This document shows, one piece after another, positions 34,274 to 43,242 of a stretch of DNA of 64,000 nucleotides (position 1 is the first letter of the stretch; each line of letters starts with the position of its first letter). A model generated the notes under the pieces. That model was given only the letters and a program-made list of their open reading frames with translations. It was not told where the DNA came from and searched no databases. This DNA is from Burkholderia sp. BCC0322. Lineage in GTDB: Bacteria > Pseudomonadota > Gammaproteobacteria > Burkholderiales > Burkholderiaceae. The translations under genes and the position numbers were made by a program. The stretch spans positions 174,260 through 238,259 of the forward strand of contig NZ_CADFDU010000011.1 in the NCBI RefSeq assembly GCF_902833045.1, read 5' to 3'.

Positions 34274-35233
34274 ATGGCCTTGCCCACCGTCCTGCAGAAC
34301 CTGACGCTGCCCGTCATCGCGTCGCCGATGTTCATCGTCAGCTACCCCGAACTCGTGCTCGCGCAATGCAAGGCGGGCATCGTCGGTTCGTTCCCGGCGC
34401 TCAACGCCCGTCCGGCCGAGCTGCTCGACGAGTGGCTCACGCAGATCCAGTCCGAGCTCGCCGACCACCAGGCAAACAATCCCGACGCGGTGATCGGCCC
34501 GATCGCGGTCAACCAGATCGTCCACCAGTCGAATGCGCGGCTCGAACACGACGTGCGCGTGTGCGTCGAGCACAAGGTGCCGATCTTCATCACGAGCCTG
34601 CGCGCACCGGCGCGCGAGATCGTCGACGCGGTGCACAGCTACGGCGGCATCGTGCTGCACGACGTGATCAATCTGCGTCATGCGCAGAAGGCGCTCGAAG
34701 CCGGTGTCGACGGGCTGATCCTCGTCGCGGCCGGCGCAGGCGGCCATGCGGGCACGACGTCGCCGTTCGCGCTCGTCGGCGAAGTCCGCAAGATCTTCGA
34801 CGGCCCGATCGTGCTGTCCGGCTCGATCGCGAACGGCGGCTCGATCCTGGCGGCGCAGGCAATGGGCGCCGACTTCGCGTACATGGGCACGCGCTTCATC
34901 GCGACGCAGGAAGCGCACGCGGTCGAGGACTACAAGCGCGCGATCGTCAACGCGAAATCGTCGGACATCATCTACACGAACCTCTTCACGGGCGTGCACG
35001 GCAACTACATCCGCGAGAGCATCGAGAAGGCCGGCCTCGATCCGGAGGCGCTGCCGGAATCCGACAAGACCAAGATGAATTTCGGCAGCGACAAGACGAA
35101 GGCGTGGAAGGACATCTGGGGCGCCGGCCAGGGCGTCGGCCTGATGGACGACCTGCCGAGCGTGGGCGCGCTCGTCGAACGCCTGAAGCGCGAGTACGAC
35201 GACGCGAAGGCGCGGCTCGGCATCCCGCGCTGA
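34274..35233 (+). CDS. Nitronate monooxygenase (2-nitropropane dioxygenase type)
   Basis: A 319-residue FMN-dependent TIM-barrel enzyme. Family segments are LTLPVIASPMFIVSYPELVLAQ, the central DGLILVAAGAGGHAGTTSPFALV that binds the FMN phosphate, IVLSGSIANGGSILAAQAMGADFAYMGT and the C-terminal WGAGQGVGLMDDLPSV. It oxidises alkyl nitronates, probably propionate-3-nitronate, to carbonyl compounds and nitrite. GGAGACTGGAGACATCAC gives a good ribosome-binding site. It is a single gene with a strong terminator. Confidence 0.93.
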   Translation: MALPTVLQNLTLPVIASPMFIVSYPELVLAQCKAGIVGSFPALNARPAELLDEWLTQIQSELADHQANNPDAVIGPIAVNQIVHQSNARLEHDVRVCVEHKVPIFITSLRAPAREIVDAVHSYGGIVLHDVINLRHAQKALEAGVDGLILVAAGAGGHAGTTSPFALVGEVRKIFDGPIVLSGSIANGGSILAAQAMGADFAYMGTRFIATQEAHAVEDYKRAIVNAKSSDIIYTNLFTGVHGNYIRESIEKAGLDPEALPESDKTKMNFGSDKTKAWKDIWGAGQGVGLMDDLPSVGALVERLKREYDDAKARLGIPR

Positions 35234-35286
35234 CGGATGCGGCGGCCATCGCGGCCGCCGCCGGCGCGAGTTCCATCCGACAAAAC

Positions 35287-35319
35287 AAAAAGCGCGAACC
35301 GAAGCGGTTCGCGCTTTTT
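35287..35319 (+). terminator. Rho-independent terminator after nitronate monooxygenase
   Basis: AAAAAGCGCGAACCG / CGGTTCGCGCTTTTT, 15-bp perfect arms with a 3-nt loop (AAG), and T-run. It can work in both directions and also faces the convergent LysR gene. Confidence 0.94.
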
Positions 35320-35348
35320 TATTGCCCCGCTTCCGCGGGAAAGACGGC

Positions 35349-36311
35349 TCAGACCGCGCGCTTCATCCGCGTCATCGGCAGCACGCGCAGGCGCGATTCG
35401 ATCGACGGGCACAGCGACTGCCCTTCGAAACGCGCCGCCAGGAAGTCGACGAACGAACGCACCTTCGCGGACACGTGACGACGGCTCGCGTAGACCGCAT
35501 AGATCGGCGCCTCGTGCGGCGGCACCGCATCGAGCAGCACCGGCACGAGCCGGCCGGACTCGATGTCGTCGCCGACCACCTCGGTGCCGAGCAGCGCGAT
35601 GCCCGCGCCCGCGAGCACGGCCGCACGCAGCCCTTCGAGATGATTCACGATCAGGTTGCCGTTGAGGTTCACGCGCGACGCGGCGGCCGCATCGATCACC
35701 AGCGAGTCGAGCATCGTCGAATTCGAGTCGCGCCGCAGATAGTTGTGGTGCGCGAGATCGGCGATCGTCGCGGGCGTGCCGTGCTTTTCGAGATACTCGG
35801 GCGACGCGACCAGCAGGATGTGCGCGGTCGCGATCTGCCGCGCGACCAGCGACGACGATTTCAATCCGTTCGGCGCCGCACGTACCGCGACGTCGTAGCC
35901 TTCCTCGATCAGGTCGACCACGCGATCGGACAGCGTCATGTCGACGGTCACGTCCGGGAACCGGCCCGCATAATCGGTGACGGCCTGCATCACGTGCCGC
36001 AGCCCGAACGCCGATAGCGACGTCACGCGCAGCCTGCCTTGCGGCACCACGCTCGCGGCGCCGACGGCCTGCCCGGCTTCGTCGAGTTCGGACAGCGCCT
36101 GCACGAGGCGCTCATAGTATTCGCGTCCCGCCTCGGTAGGGGCGACGCGTCGTGTCGTGCGATGCAGCAGCCGCGCACCGAGCTGCTGCTCGAGATGCAT
36201 CACGTGCTTGCTCGCCATCGCAGCCGACATCTGCATGCGCTCGGCCGCGCCGACGAAGCTGCCCACTTCGACGACGTAGCGAAACACATTCATGCTGACG
36301 AGGGTATCCAT
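35349..36311 (-). CDS. LysR-family transcriptional regulator
   Basis: A 320-residue LysR regulator of the DmlR/aminopeptidase-linked branch: the HTH reads MNVFRYVVEVGSFVGAAERMQMSAAMASKHVMHLEQQLGARLLHRTTRR, typical of that branch. The effector domain starts at about residue 92 (QGRLRVTSLSAFGLRH). The start at 36311 includes five residues before the conserved MNVF. It follows the porin on the same strand, with a terminator between them. The target is not obvious. Confidence 0.9.
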   Translation of the reverse strand: MDTLVSMNVFRYVVEVGSFVGAAERMQMSAAMASKHVMHLEQQLGARLLHRTTRRVAPTEAGREYYERLVQALSELDEAGQAVGAASVVPQGRLRVTSLSAFGLRHVMQAVTDYAGRFPDVTVDMTLSDRVVDLIEEGYDVAVRAAPNGLKSSSLVARQIATAHILLVASPEYLEKHGTPATIADLAHHNYLRRDSNSTMLDSLVIDAAAASRVNLNGNLIVNHLEGLRAAVLAGAGIALLGTEVVGDDIESGRLVPVLLDAVPPHEAPIYAVYASRRHVSAKVRSFVDFLAARFEGQSLCPSIESRLRVLPMTRMKRAV

Positions 36312-36394
36312 CGAACTAGCTCGTAATGACGGGGGAATGGTCCAATTACGAGATAGGGTAACAAAGGCGGGGAAACAGAAAGGTCAAGAAAGGC

Positions 36395-36426
36395 AAAACG
36401 GCGCCGCGGGGTCGCGGCGCCGTTTT
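36395..36426 (-). terminator. Rho-independent terminator of the porin gene
   Basis: AAAACGGCGCCGCG / CGCGGCGCCGTTTT, 14-bp perfect arms around GGGT, 66 nt after the porin stop on the minus strand. Confidence 0.92.
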
Positions 36427-36492
36427 GGCGGGAAAACATGCAGCCCGGCCGCGCTTTTGGCGCGCAGCCGGCGCACCGGTCGCGCGTGCGCG

Positions 36493-37569
36493 TCAGAACT
36501 TCGCGCGGATGCCGGCGCCGAACGTGTTGCCGGTCGACAGGCCGCTGATGTGGTCGTTCATGTACGCAGCGTAGACGTCCGTGCGCTTGGAGAGCGGATA
36601 GTCGTAGCCGACGGCCCAGGTCTGGCGCGTCTGATCGAGACCGCCCGCATCGCGCGAGTACGCGTACGACGCCATCGCGCTGCCGACGCCGAGCGGCACC
36701 GACACGCCGCCCTGCGCGGTATTCACGTGCCAGCTGCCCGCGACCTGGTCGTTCTTCGTATACATGTACTGGCCGAACAGCTTCACGTACTTCAGGTCGT
36801 AGGTCGCGCCGACTTGCGCGATGCCCTGGCTCTTCATGCCGGCCACCAGCGCGCTCAGGTCACGCGGGCCGTTGTTGAAGTTCACGTACTGGTAGACCGC
36901 GGTCGCCGCGAACGGGCCGTTCGCATAGTTGAACTGCGCGCTCCACTTCTTCGAGCCGTTGTCGCCGGCCTGGTTGCCGAGCGCGTACATCGCGCCGAAA
37001 TTCAGGCCACCGAACGACGGCGACGTGTACGACAGCGCGTTGTTCCAGCCCGAATCGCCGACGGCACCCTGGTCGCTCGGGTAGGTCGGGAACGTGCCGA
37101 GGCCGAGGAACACGTGGTACACCATCGGCGAGAAGGTGTACGAGTCGTAGAACGGGTTGAACAGGATCGTCGAAAGGAACAGGTGCGTCGTCAGGCGGCC
37201 GGCCGTCACCGTGCCGTACGGCGAATCGATGCCGACATAGGCGTTGCGTGCGAAGAACGTGTCACCCTGGAAGCGGCCGAACTGGCCGTTCTGCGCGCGG
37301 AAGAAGCTTTCCAGCGTAAAGATCGCCTTGTAGCCGTTGCCGAGATCCTCGGCGCCGTGCAAGCCCCAGTACGACGTCGACATCCCGCCGCCGCTCACGT
37401 TCCACGCGCGGTCGCTGCCCGGGAACTTGGTTGCGCCGACCCATTCGTCGACCTGACCGTAGAGCGACACGCTCGACTGTGCATGGACGGGAGCGGTAGC
37501 CGCCACGCAGGCGGCCGCGGCGATCAGCTTGACGGACGTGCGCGACGCACGGCGAGCGAGTGCTTTCAT
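36493..37569 (-). CDS. Gram-negative outer-membrane porin
   Basis: A 358-residue porin of the OmpC-like Burkholderia family. The signal peptide (1-30) ends APVHA before QSSVSLYGQVDEWVG, the standard first strand. Repeated amphipathic beta strands follow, with RNAYVGIDSPYGTVTAGRLTTHLF (the family's glycine-rich loop-3 region) and the C-terminal GAGIRAKF ending in Phe for outer-membrane assembly. It forms a trimeric 16-strand pore for small solutes. The start at 37569 has GGAG at a good distance; the 42 upstream in-frame residues are not signal-like. Confidence 0.94.
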   Translation of the reverse strand: MKALARRASRTSVKLIAAAACVAATAPVHAQSSVSLYGQVDEWVGATKFPGSDRAWNVSGGGMSTSYWGLHGAEDLGNGYKAIFTLESFFRAQNGQFGRFQGDTFFARNAYVGIDSPYGTVTAGRLTTHLFLSTILFNPFYDSYTFSPMVYHVFLGLGTFPTYPSDQGAVGDSGWNNALSYTSPSFGGLNFGAMYALGNQAGDNGSKKWSAQFNYANGPFAATAVYQYVNFNNGPRDLSALVAGMKSQGIAQVGATYDLKYVKLFGQYMYTKNDQVAGSWHVNTAQGGVSVPLGVGSAMASYAYSRDAGGLDQTRQTWAVGYDYPLSKRTDVYAAYMNDHISGLSTGNTFGAGIRAKF

Positions 37570-37914
37570 GGGATCTCCAGGTTTTGTCGAATTGTCGATA
37601 AGTGGCGCGAGCGTTGTTTTTTGGAGCCGAGTGCTTGCGTCGTATGGGGCGCAGCCATCTTTACGGATCATTCGTCCGGTCAAAATTGCGCACACTTATT
37701 GCGGGTATAGCGGCGGCATTAACTTCGCGGAATGGATGCATGGCCGGGCACCCGCCGGCGGCCCGGCGTGAACGCGGTCGCACGGCGGGACGGCAGCGTG
37801 GCGCACGCGAGCCGGGCGCGAAAGATAGCGCAATGCGACGGGAAAATCAGCGGAAATCTATGCGCGACTGTGGCGAATTCGCATCAGCCGGCGGAGGGAC
37901 GAGCGCGCGTGCGC
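37570..37914. other. Upstream region of the porin
   Basis: 345 bp that hold the porin promoter on the minus strand and the 3' side of the next minus-strand gene. I see no gene, terminator or clear palindrome. Confidence 0.45.
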
Positions 37915-38397
37915 TCAGTTTCGGTAGAACGGGGAGAAAAACGGCGAGTGCGCAGGCTCTTCCTGCGAGCGGGGCGGCGGCATCGGACGTCCGCCGCGCT
38001 CCTCGTTATAACGCGCGACGTCGGCGCGGATCGACCCGGCGCGCAGCGGCACGTTGCCGCCGCCCGGCGGGCGCGGCATCTGGCGTACATCGGTGCTGAT
38101 CGGGCGATACGGGCTTTGCGCGGCGTAATGGCCATACGACGGCGACGGCCGCAGCCCCCAGCGGGAGCCGTAGCCGTTCACGCCGCCGGCGCGTGCACCG
38201 GCGGGTGGCGCAGCGCGGCGCCAGACCGGCAACCCGCCAGCCGGCTGACCGTACGCACGCATGTCGCCGCCGCCGAAGCCGTGGCCACCGAACGCATGAC
38301 CACCGTGGGGTGGTTGCGCGAGCGCGAGCGGCATCAGCAGCGCGCCGAGCACGCCTGCCACCCATCGTCCGATCTTCCGTTTCACCCGTTCCGTCAT
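37915..38397 (-). CDS. Exported Gly/Pro-rich protein, unknown function
   Basis: A 160-residue protein. The N-terminal MTERVKRKIGRWVAGVLGALLMPLALAQ is a signal peptide with cleavage after LALA. The mature part is rich in Gly, His, Pro and Arg (PPHGGHAFGGHGFGGGD and PMPPPRSQEEP) and has a more ordered segment around SIRADVARYNEERG. It may bind metals through its His/Gly segment; that is inference. It is found alone and divergent from the BASS symporter. Confidence 0.75.
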   Translation of the reverse strand: MTERVKRKIGRWVAGVLGALLMPLALAQPPHGGHAFGGHGFGGGDMRAYGQPAGGLPVWRRAAPPAGARAGGVNGYGSRWGLRPSPSYGHYAAQSPYRPISTDVRQMPRPPGGGNVPLRAGSIRADVARYNEERGGRPMPPPRSQEEPAHSPFFSPFYRN

Positions 38398-38743
38398 CGT
38401 TCAGTGCCTGTCCATGCCCGTTGCCGGCCGCTTCTGGCCGACGCAAGGCTTTCAGCAGTAATTTATGAGCGGGCCGAAAGCGTGTCGAGCCAAAAAGTGT
38501 TATGTCGCCGGCATCGGTGTAACACCATGTTACTGCTAGGTTTTTTCACTTCTGCAGGGGACCGGGACAGAACATTCTTCTGCCGTTTTGCGCATGGCCG
38601 GGCCGGTGCGGTGAGCACTATTACATGAGACTGGCTCATCAATCGATTCCCACAATGAATTTGTGTAGTGAATCGCCAACCGGGACAATGGCGCCATCCG
38701 CGCGCGCGACGCGCACCTCCGTCGTTTCCGAATCGAGTTCCCG
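38398..38743. other. Divergent region, Gly/Pro-rich protein / BASS symporter
   Basis: 346 bp with two small perfect dyads: GTAACA-CCA-TGTTAC at 38519-38533 and CACAA-TGAAT-TTGTG at 38651-38665. Both are candidate operators. No gene seen. Confidence 0.5.
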
Positions 38744-39775
38744 ATGGCCCGTCCCCGTTTTCTTCCCGACAACTTCACGCTCGCGCTCGTCGGCACAGTC
38801 GTGCTCGCGAGCCTCCTGCCGTGCCGCGGCCCGGCTGCCCACGCGTTCAACTGGGCGACCAACATCGCCGTCGGCCTGCTGTTCTTCCTGCACGGCGCGA
38901 AGCTGTCGCGTGAAGCCGTCGTCGCGGGCGCGACCCACTGGCGGCTGCACGCAGTCGTGCTGCTCAGCACGTTCGCGCTGTTCCCGCTGCTCGGTCTCGC
39001 GCTGAAACCCGTACTGCAGCCGCTCGTCACGCCGACGTTGTATGCGGGCGTGCTGTTCCTGTGCACGCTGCCGTCGACGGTCCAGTCGTCGATCGCGTTC
39101 ACGTCGATCGCGAAGGGCAACGTGCCTGCCGCCGTGTGCGCGGCATCCGCGTCGAGCCTGCTCGGAATCTTCGTCACGCCGGCGCTCGTCGGGCTGATGA
39201 TCACGTCGCAGTCGGCGGCCGCCGCGTCGCCGTGGAGCACCGTCGGCAGCATCGTGATGCAGCTGCTCGTGCCGTTCATCGCCGGCCAGTTGCTGCGGCC
39301 CGTGATCGGCGGCTGGATCGACCGCAACCGCGGCGTACTGCGCTTCGTCGACCAGGGTTCGATCCTGCTCGTGGTCTACGTCGCGTTCAGCGAGGCCGTC
39401 AACGAAGGCCTGTGGCACCAGATCCCGCCGCGTGCGCTCGGCGGCCTGCTGGTCGTCAACGTCGTGCTGCTCGCGATCGCGCTGCTGCTGACCGCGTTCG
39501 TCAGCAAACGGCTCGGCTTCAACCGCGCCGACCAGATCACGATCATCTTCTGCGGATCGAAGAAGAGCCTCGCGGCCGGCGTGCCGATGGCGAAGGTGAT
39601 CTTCTCGGCAAACGCGGTCGGCGCGATCGTGCTGCCGTTGATGCTGTTCCACCAGATTCAGCTGATGGCGTGCGCGGCACTCGCGCAGCGTTGGGGCGCG
39701 CGCGACTTGAGCGGCGAGCACGACGAGGGCGACGCGACATCGGCGCCGGGCGCGCTGAGCGCGGGCAAGCGCTGA
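38744..39775 (+). CDS. Bile acid:sodium symporter family protein (YfeH type)
   Basis: A 343-residue membrane protein with about ten helices. FNWATNIAVGLLFFLHGAKLSREAVVAG near the N-terminus and TLPSTVQSSIAFTSIAKGNVPAAVCAASASSLLGIFVTP in the middle carry the crossed-over helix residues of the BASS family. The second half has CGSKKSLAAGVPMAKVIF. The YfeH group transports organic anions with sodium; the natural substrate is unknown. The ATG at 38744 gives the usual start MARPRFLPDNFTLAL. Confidence 0.88.
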   Translation: MARPRFLPDNFTLALVGTVVLASLLPCRGPAAHAFNWATNIAVGLLFFLHGAKLSREAVVAGATHWRLHAVVLLSTFALFPLLGLALKPVLQPLVTPTLYAGVLFLCTLPSTVQSSIAFTSIAKGNVPAAVCAASASSLLGIFVTPALVGLMITSQSAAAASPWSTVGSIVMQLLVPFIAGQLLRPVIGGWIDRNRGVLRFVDQGSILLVVYVAFSEAVNEGLWHQIPPRALGGLLVVNVVLLAIALLLTAFVSKRLGFNRADQITIIFCGSKKSLAAGVPMAKVIFSANAVGAIVLPLMLFHQIQLMACAALAQRWGARDLSGEHDEGDATSAPGALSAGKR

Positions 39776-39788
39776 CGATCCGCGCGGC

Positions 39789-39815
39789 GGGACGGCCATC
39801 GAGTGGCGCCGTCCC
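39789..39815 (+). terminator. Hairpin after the BASS gene, possible terminator
   Basis: GGGACGGC / GCCGTCCC, 8-bp perfect arms with an 11-nt loop, 13 nt after the stop. It is followed by GACGTTCTCGCG rather than a T-run, so intrinsic termination is doubtful. Confidence 0.4.
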
Positions 39816-39818
39816 GAC

Positions 39819-39842
39819 GTTCTCGCGTTCTCGCGTTCTCGA
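39819..39842. repeat. Three tandem copies of an 8-bp repeat (GTTCTCGC)
   Basis: Two exact copies and one GTTCTCGA copy in the spacer before the EAL-GGDEF gene. A simple-sequence tract that could vary in number by slippage. Confidence 0.6.
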
Positions 39843-40020
39843 GCTCCGGGCCCCGGGTTCCGGGTTCCCGCCACACCACCACACCGCCCTTCCAAATGCG
39901 CACCGATGCGCCCCAGGCGCGATGCACCAGCAGCGCCCATCGTGTCACGAAATCTTCATTCAATTATCCGCGAGCGGTGCCGTTAAGTCGGTCGTCCCGT
40001 CGATCCGGCTGTCCTCGCCC

Positions 40021-41859
40021 ATGCCTGCGCCCCACTCCGACTCCGCTGCCGCCAGCATCACGCGCCTGATCGCGGATCGCGCGCTCGCCGCCGTGTTCCA
40101 GCCGATCGTCGATCTCGGGTCGGGAACGGTCGTCGGATACGAGGGCCTGATACGCGGCCCGAGCGGCACCGACCTCGAGCCGCCCGCCGCGCTGTTCGCG
40201 CAGGCCGCGCGCGAAGGCGAAACCATCGCGCTCGAACAGGCAGCCGCACTCACCTGCCTCGACGCGTTCGCGGCGCTCGGCTGCGACGGCAAGCTGTTCC
40301 TCAATTTCAGCGCGGGCACGATCCTGCAGCTCGCGCGCGAACGCGAGCGCGTACGCCAGCGCCTCGTCCGCGCGCGGATCGGCGCCGAGCGCATCGTGAT
40401 CGAGCTGACCGAACAGAACGCGACGACGGACATCGCCCAGATCGGGCCGGCCGTCGCGTCGCTGCGCGACGCCGGCATCCAGTTCGCGCTCGACGACTAC
40501 GGCACCGCGAACGCGAGCATGAACCTGTGGCTGCGCCTGCACCCGGACGTCGTGAAGATCGACCGCTTCTTCATCCACGACATCGCCCGCGACCCGCTCA
40601 AGTTCGAAGCCGTGAAGGCGATGCAGCACTTCGCGCAGGCGAGCGGCGCGCAACTGATCGCCGAAGGCATCGAGAACGAATGCGACCTGATCGTCGTGCG
40701 CGACATGGGCATCTGTTGCGTACAGGGCTTCCTGCTCGGCCGGCCGAACGCGCAGCCGTCGCGGGTCGTCGCGCCGGCCGCGCGCGATGCGATCCGCGCG
40801 CCGCACATCGCGGCGTTTCCCGGCGCGACGCGCTCGGTGCGGCCGGCCGGCACGATCGCCGGGAAGATGCTGGTGCCGGCGCCGGCGCTGCCGCGCGACG
40901 CGACCAGCAACGACGTGCTCGAGCTGTTCAACCGAATGCCCGACCTGCATGCGGTCGCGCTCGTCGAACGCGGGCGGCCCGTCGCGCTCGTGAATCGGCG
41001 CGGCTTCATCGACCGCTTCGCGCTGCCGTACCACCGCGAGGTGTTCGGGAAGAAGCCGTGCCTCCAGTTCGCGAACGACGCACCGCTGATGATCGACAAC
41101 GCGACGACGTTCGAGGAGCTCGCGACGCTGCTCGCGAGCCACGACCAGCGCTATCTCGCGGACGGCTTCGTGATCACCGAACACGGCCGTTACGTCGGGC
41201 TCGGCACCGGCGAGAGCCTCGTTCGCACGGTGACCGAGATGCGCATCGAGGCCGCGCGCTACGCGAATCCGCTGACGTTCCTGCCCGGCAACATCCCGAT
41301 CAGCGCGCACATCGACCGCCTGCTCCAGCGCGACGCGGGCTTTCATGCGTGCTACGTCGACCTGAACCAGTTCAAGCCGTTCAACGACCAGTACGGTTAC
41401 TGGCAGGGCGACGAGGTGCTGAAGTTCGCGGCGACGGTGCTGGCCGGCGTGTGCGACCCGCAGCGCGACTTTCTCGGGCACGTCGGCGGCGACGATTTCC
41501 TCGTGCTGTTCCAGCGCGCCGACTGGCGCGAGCGCGCCGCCGACGCGATCGCCCGCTTCAACGACGGCGCGCAGCTGTTCTACACGCAGGCCGACCGGCA
41601 GGCAGGCGGGCTGCACGGCGAGGACCGCCACGGCAATCCGGCGTTCTTCGGCTTCGTGACGATGGCGATCGGCGCGGTCGGCGTGCCGGCCGGCGCGCAC
41701 GGCGCGAAGCGCTACGGCAGCGACGAGATCGCGTCGGTCGCGGCGCTCGCGAAGCGGCGCGCGAAACAGCAGCCGGACGGGCTCGCGGTCGTCGACCTCG
41801 ATGCGGGGCGCGCCGCGCTGCGCCATCGCGGCGCGCCGCCGGCCGTGGCGATACGCTGA
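40021..41859 (+). CDS. EAL-CBS-GGDEF cyclic-di-GMP signalling protein
   Basis: A 612-residue protein with an N-terminal EAL domain (about 15-255; EGL at 41-43, IELTEQNA, ALDDYGTANASM, LIAEGIENE). A central CBS-pair-like region follows (about 290-425; DLHAVALVERGRPVALVNRRGF and DGFVITEHGRYVGLGT). The C-terminal GGDEF domain (about 430-590) has GGDDF at 489-493 and YVDLNQFKPFNDQYGY. EAL residues look intact, so phosphodiesterase activity is likely. The GGDDF has Asp for Glu at position four, so cyclase activity is uncertain. CBS domains may sense adenosine nucleotides. The ATG at 40021 is the first credible start after the BASS gene. Confidence 0.9.
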   Translation: MPAPHSDSAAASITRLIADRALAAVFQPIVDLGSGTVVGYEGLIRGPSGTDLEPPAALFAQAAREGETIALEQAAALTCLDAFAALGCDGKLFLNFSAGTILQLARERERVRQRLVRARIGAERIVIELTEQNATTDIAQIGPAVASLRDAGIQFALDDYGTANASMNLWLRLHPDVVKIDRFFIHDIARDPLKFEAVKAMQHFAQASGAQLIAEGIENECDLIVVRDMGICCVQGFLLGRPNAQPSRVVAPAARDAIRAPHIAAFPGATRSVRPAGTIAGKMLVPAPALPRDATSNDVLELFNRMPDLHAVALVERGRPVALVNRRGFIDRFALPYHREVFGKKPCLQFANDAPLMIDNATTFEELATLLASHDQRYLADGFVITEHGRYVGLGTGESLVRTVTEMRIEAARYANPLTFLPGNIPISAHIDRLLQRDAGFHACYVDLNQFKPFNDQYGYWQGDEVLKFAATVLAGVCDPQRDFLGHVGGDDFLVLFQRADWRERAADAIARFNDGAQLFYTQADRQAGGLHGEDRHGNPAFFGFVTMAIGAVGVPAGAHGAKRYGSDEIASVAALAKRRAKQQPDGLAVVDLDAGRAALRHRGAPPAVAIR

Positions 41860-42219
41860 ACGACGGACGGCCGGCGTTTGCACGCCCGGCGGCGCCCGGT
41901 GCAGCGGGGGCGCGCCTGCGCCGGTCAAGCAGCCAGACCGTTAGCTGCACGCCAACTTCCTGGTGGTCGGCGGAGGCAGTCGGGCACCGTTCGCGCGGAC
42001 GCGTGAAGCCAGTCCGTTTGCCCCCGTCCCGCTCGCCAGGCACCCGCACGCCCACCTTGCCTTTTTCGCGCTTTGTTTAGTATTTTTAGTAACGGCGTTT
42101 TCGCAGATTAGCGCTTAAAAACCGGGAATTCACGGGTATTCCCCGGTTATCCGGCCCGAATTCCGCGATACGTTTTACTATACAATCGCTTTTACCCTAA
42201 ACAAACCAGACCCCGAACG
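41860..42219. promoter_or_regulatory. Upstream region of the LacI-AGE-PfkB operon
   Basis: AT-rich at its right end. TATACAAT at 42179-42186 is a good -10 candidate, 33 nt before the LacI start. Around 42119-42148 an imperfect inverted repeat (AACCGGGAAT / ATTCCCCGGTT) could be an operator or hairpin. GTTTAGTATTTTTAGTAACG (about 42075-42094) is partly mirrored by CGTTTTACTATACA (about 42171-42184). Confidence 0.5.
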
Positions 42220-43242
42220 ATGGGTACGACCATTCGCGATGTGGCGCGGGCGGCAGAGGTTTCGATCGGCACCGTCTCCCGCGCGCTGAAAAACCAGCCG
42301 GGCCTGTCCGAAGCGACGCGTGCGCGCATCGTCGAGATCGCGCAGCGGCTCGGCTACGATCCCGCGCAGTTGCGGCCGCGCATCCGCCGGCTCACCTTCC
42401 TGCTGCACCGCCAGCACAACCGCTTTCCGGCCAGCCCGTTCTTCTCGCACGTGCTGCACGGCGTCGAGGACGCGTGCCGCGAGCGCGGCATCGTGCCGAC
42501 GCTGCTCACGGTCGGCCCGAACGACGACGTGCTGCGCCAGATGCGCCCGCACGCGCCCGACGCGATCGCGGTGGCCGGCTTCATCGAGCCGGAAACGATC
42601 GAGGCGCTCGCCGCGACCGGCCGGCCGCTCGTGCTGATCGACCTGTGGGCGCCCGGGCTGCGCTCGGTGAACATCGACAACGCGACGGGCGCGGCGCTCG
42701 CGATGCGCCACCTGCTCGCCACCGGCCGCACGCGGATCGCGTTCATCGGCGGCTCGCCCGCGCACTACAGCATCGCGCAGCGCGCGATCGGCTACCGGCG
42801 CGCGTTCTTCGAGGCCGGGCGGCTGTTCGATCCCGCTTACGAAGTGACGATCGATGCAGGGCTCGATCCCGACACCGGCGCCGCGCGTGCGATGGAGCAA
42901 CTGCTCGACGCGCCGGGCCCGCGCCCGGAAGCCGTCTTCGCGTACAACGACGCGGCCGCGCTCGCCGCGCAGCGCGTCTGCACCGCACGCGGGCTCAGCA
43001 TTCCCGACGACATCGCGATCGTCGGCTTCGACAACATCCCGGCCGCCGCGCACGCGAGCCCGCCGCTCACGACGCTCGCGGTCGACAAGGAAGCGCTCGG
43101 CCGCCGCGGCGTCGAGCTGCTGCTCGCGGAAGCGCCCGAGCGCACCGAGATTTCCCTGCCCGTCGAGCTGATCGTGCGGGCCAGCAGTCAGCCCGCCGGC
43201 TCCCCGGCACTCGATACCGCCACGGCCACCGAATCATCATGA
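42220..43242 (+). CDS. LacI-family transcriptional regulator
   Basis: A 340-residue LacI-type repressor. The N-terminal HTH (TTIRDVARAAEVSIGTVSRALKN) and hinge helix precede a sugar-binding periplasmic-like core (about 62-330), with FIEPETIEALAATGRPLVLID and DDIAIVGFDNIPAAAHASPPLTT typical. It heads an operon of sugar isomerase and kinase genes linked by ATGA overlaps, so it probably binds the sugar they use and represses its own operon. Confidence 0.93.
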   Translation: MGTTIRDVARAAEVSIGTVSRALKNQPGLSEATRARIVEIAQRLGYDPAQLRPRIRRLTFLLHRQHNRFPASPFFSHVLHGVEDACRERGIVPTLLTVGPNDDVLRQMRPHAPDAIAVAGFIEPETIEALAATGRPLVLIDLWAPGLRSVNIDNATGAALAMRHLLATGRTRIAFIGGSPAHYSIAQRAIGYRRAFFEAGRLFDPAYEVTIDAGLDPDTGAARAMEQLLDAPGPRPEAVFAYNDAAALAAQRVCTARGLSIPDDIAIVGFDNIPAAAHASPPLTTLAVDKEALGRRGVELLLAEAPERTEISLPVELIVRASSQPAGSPALDTATATESS

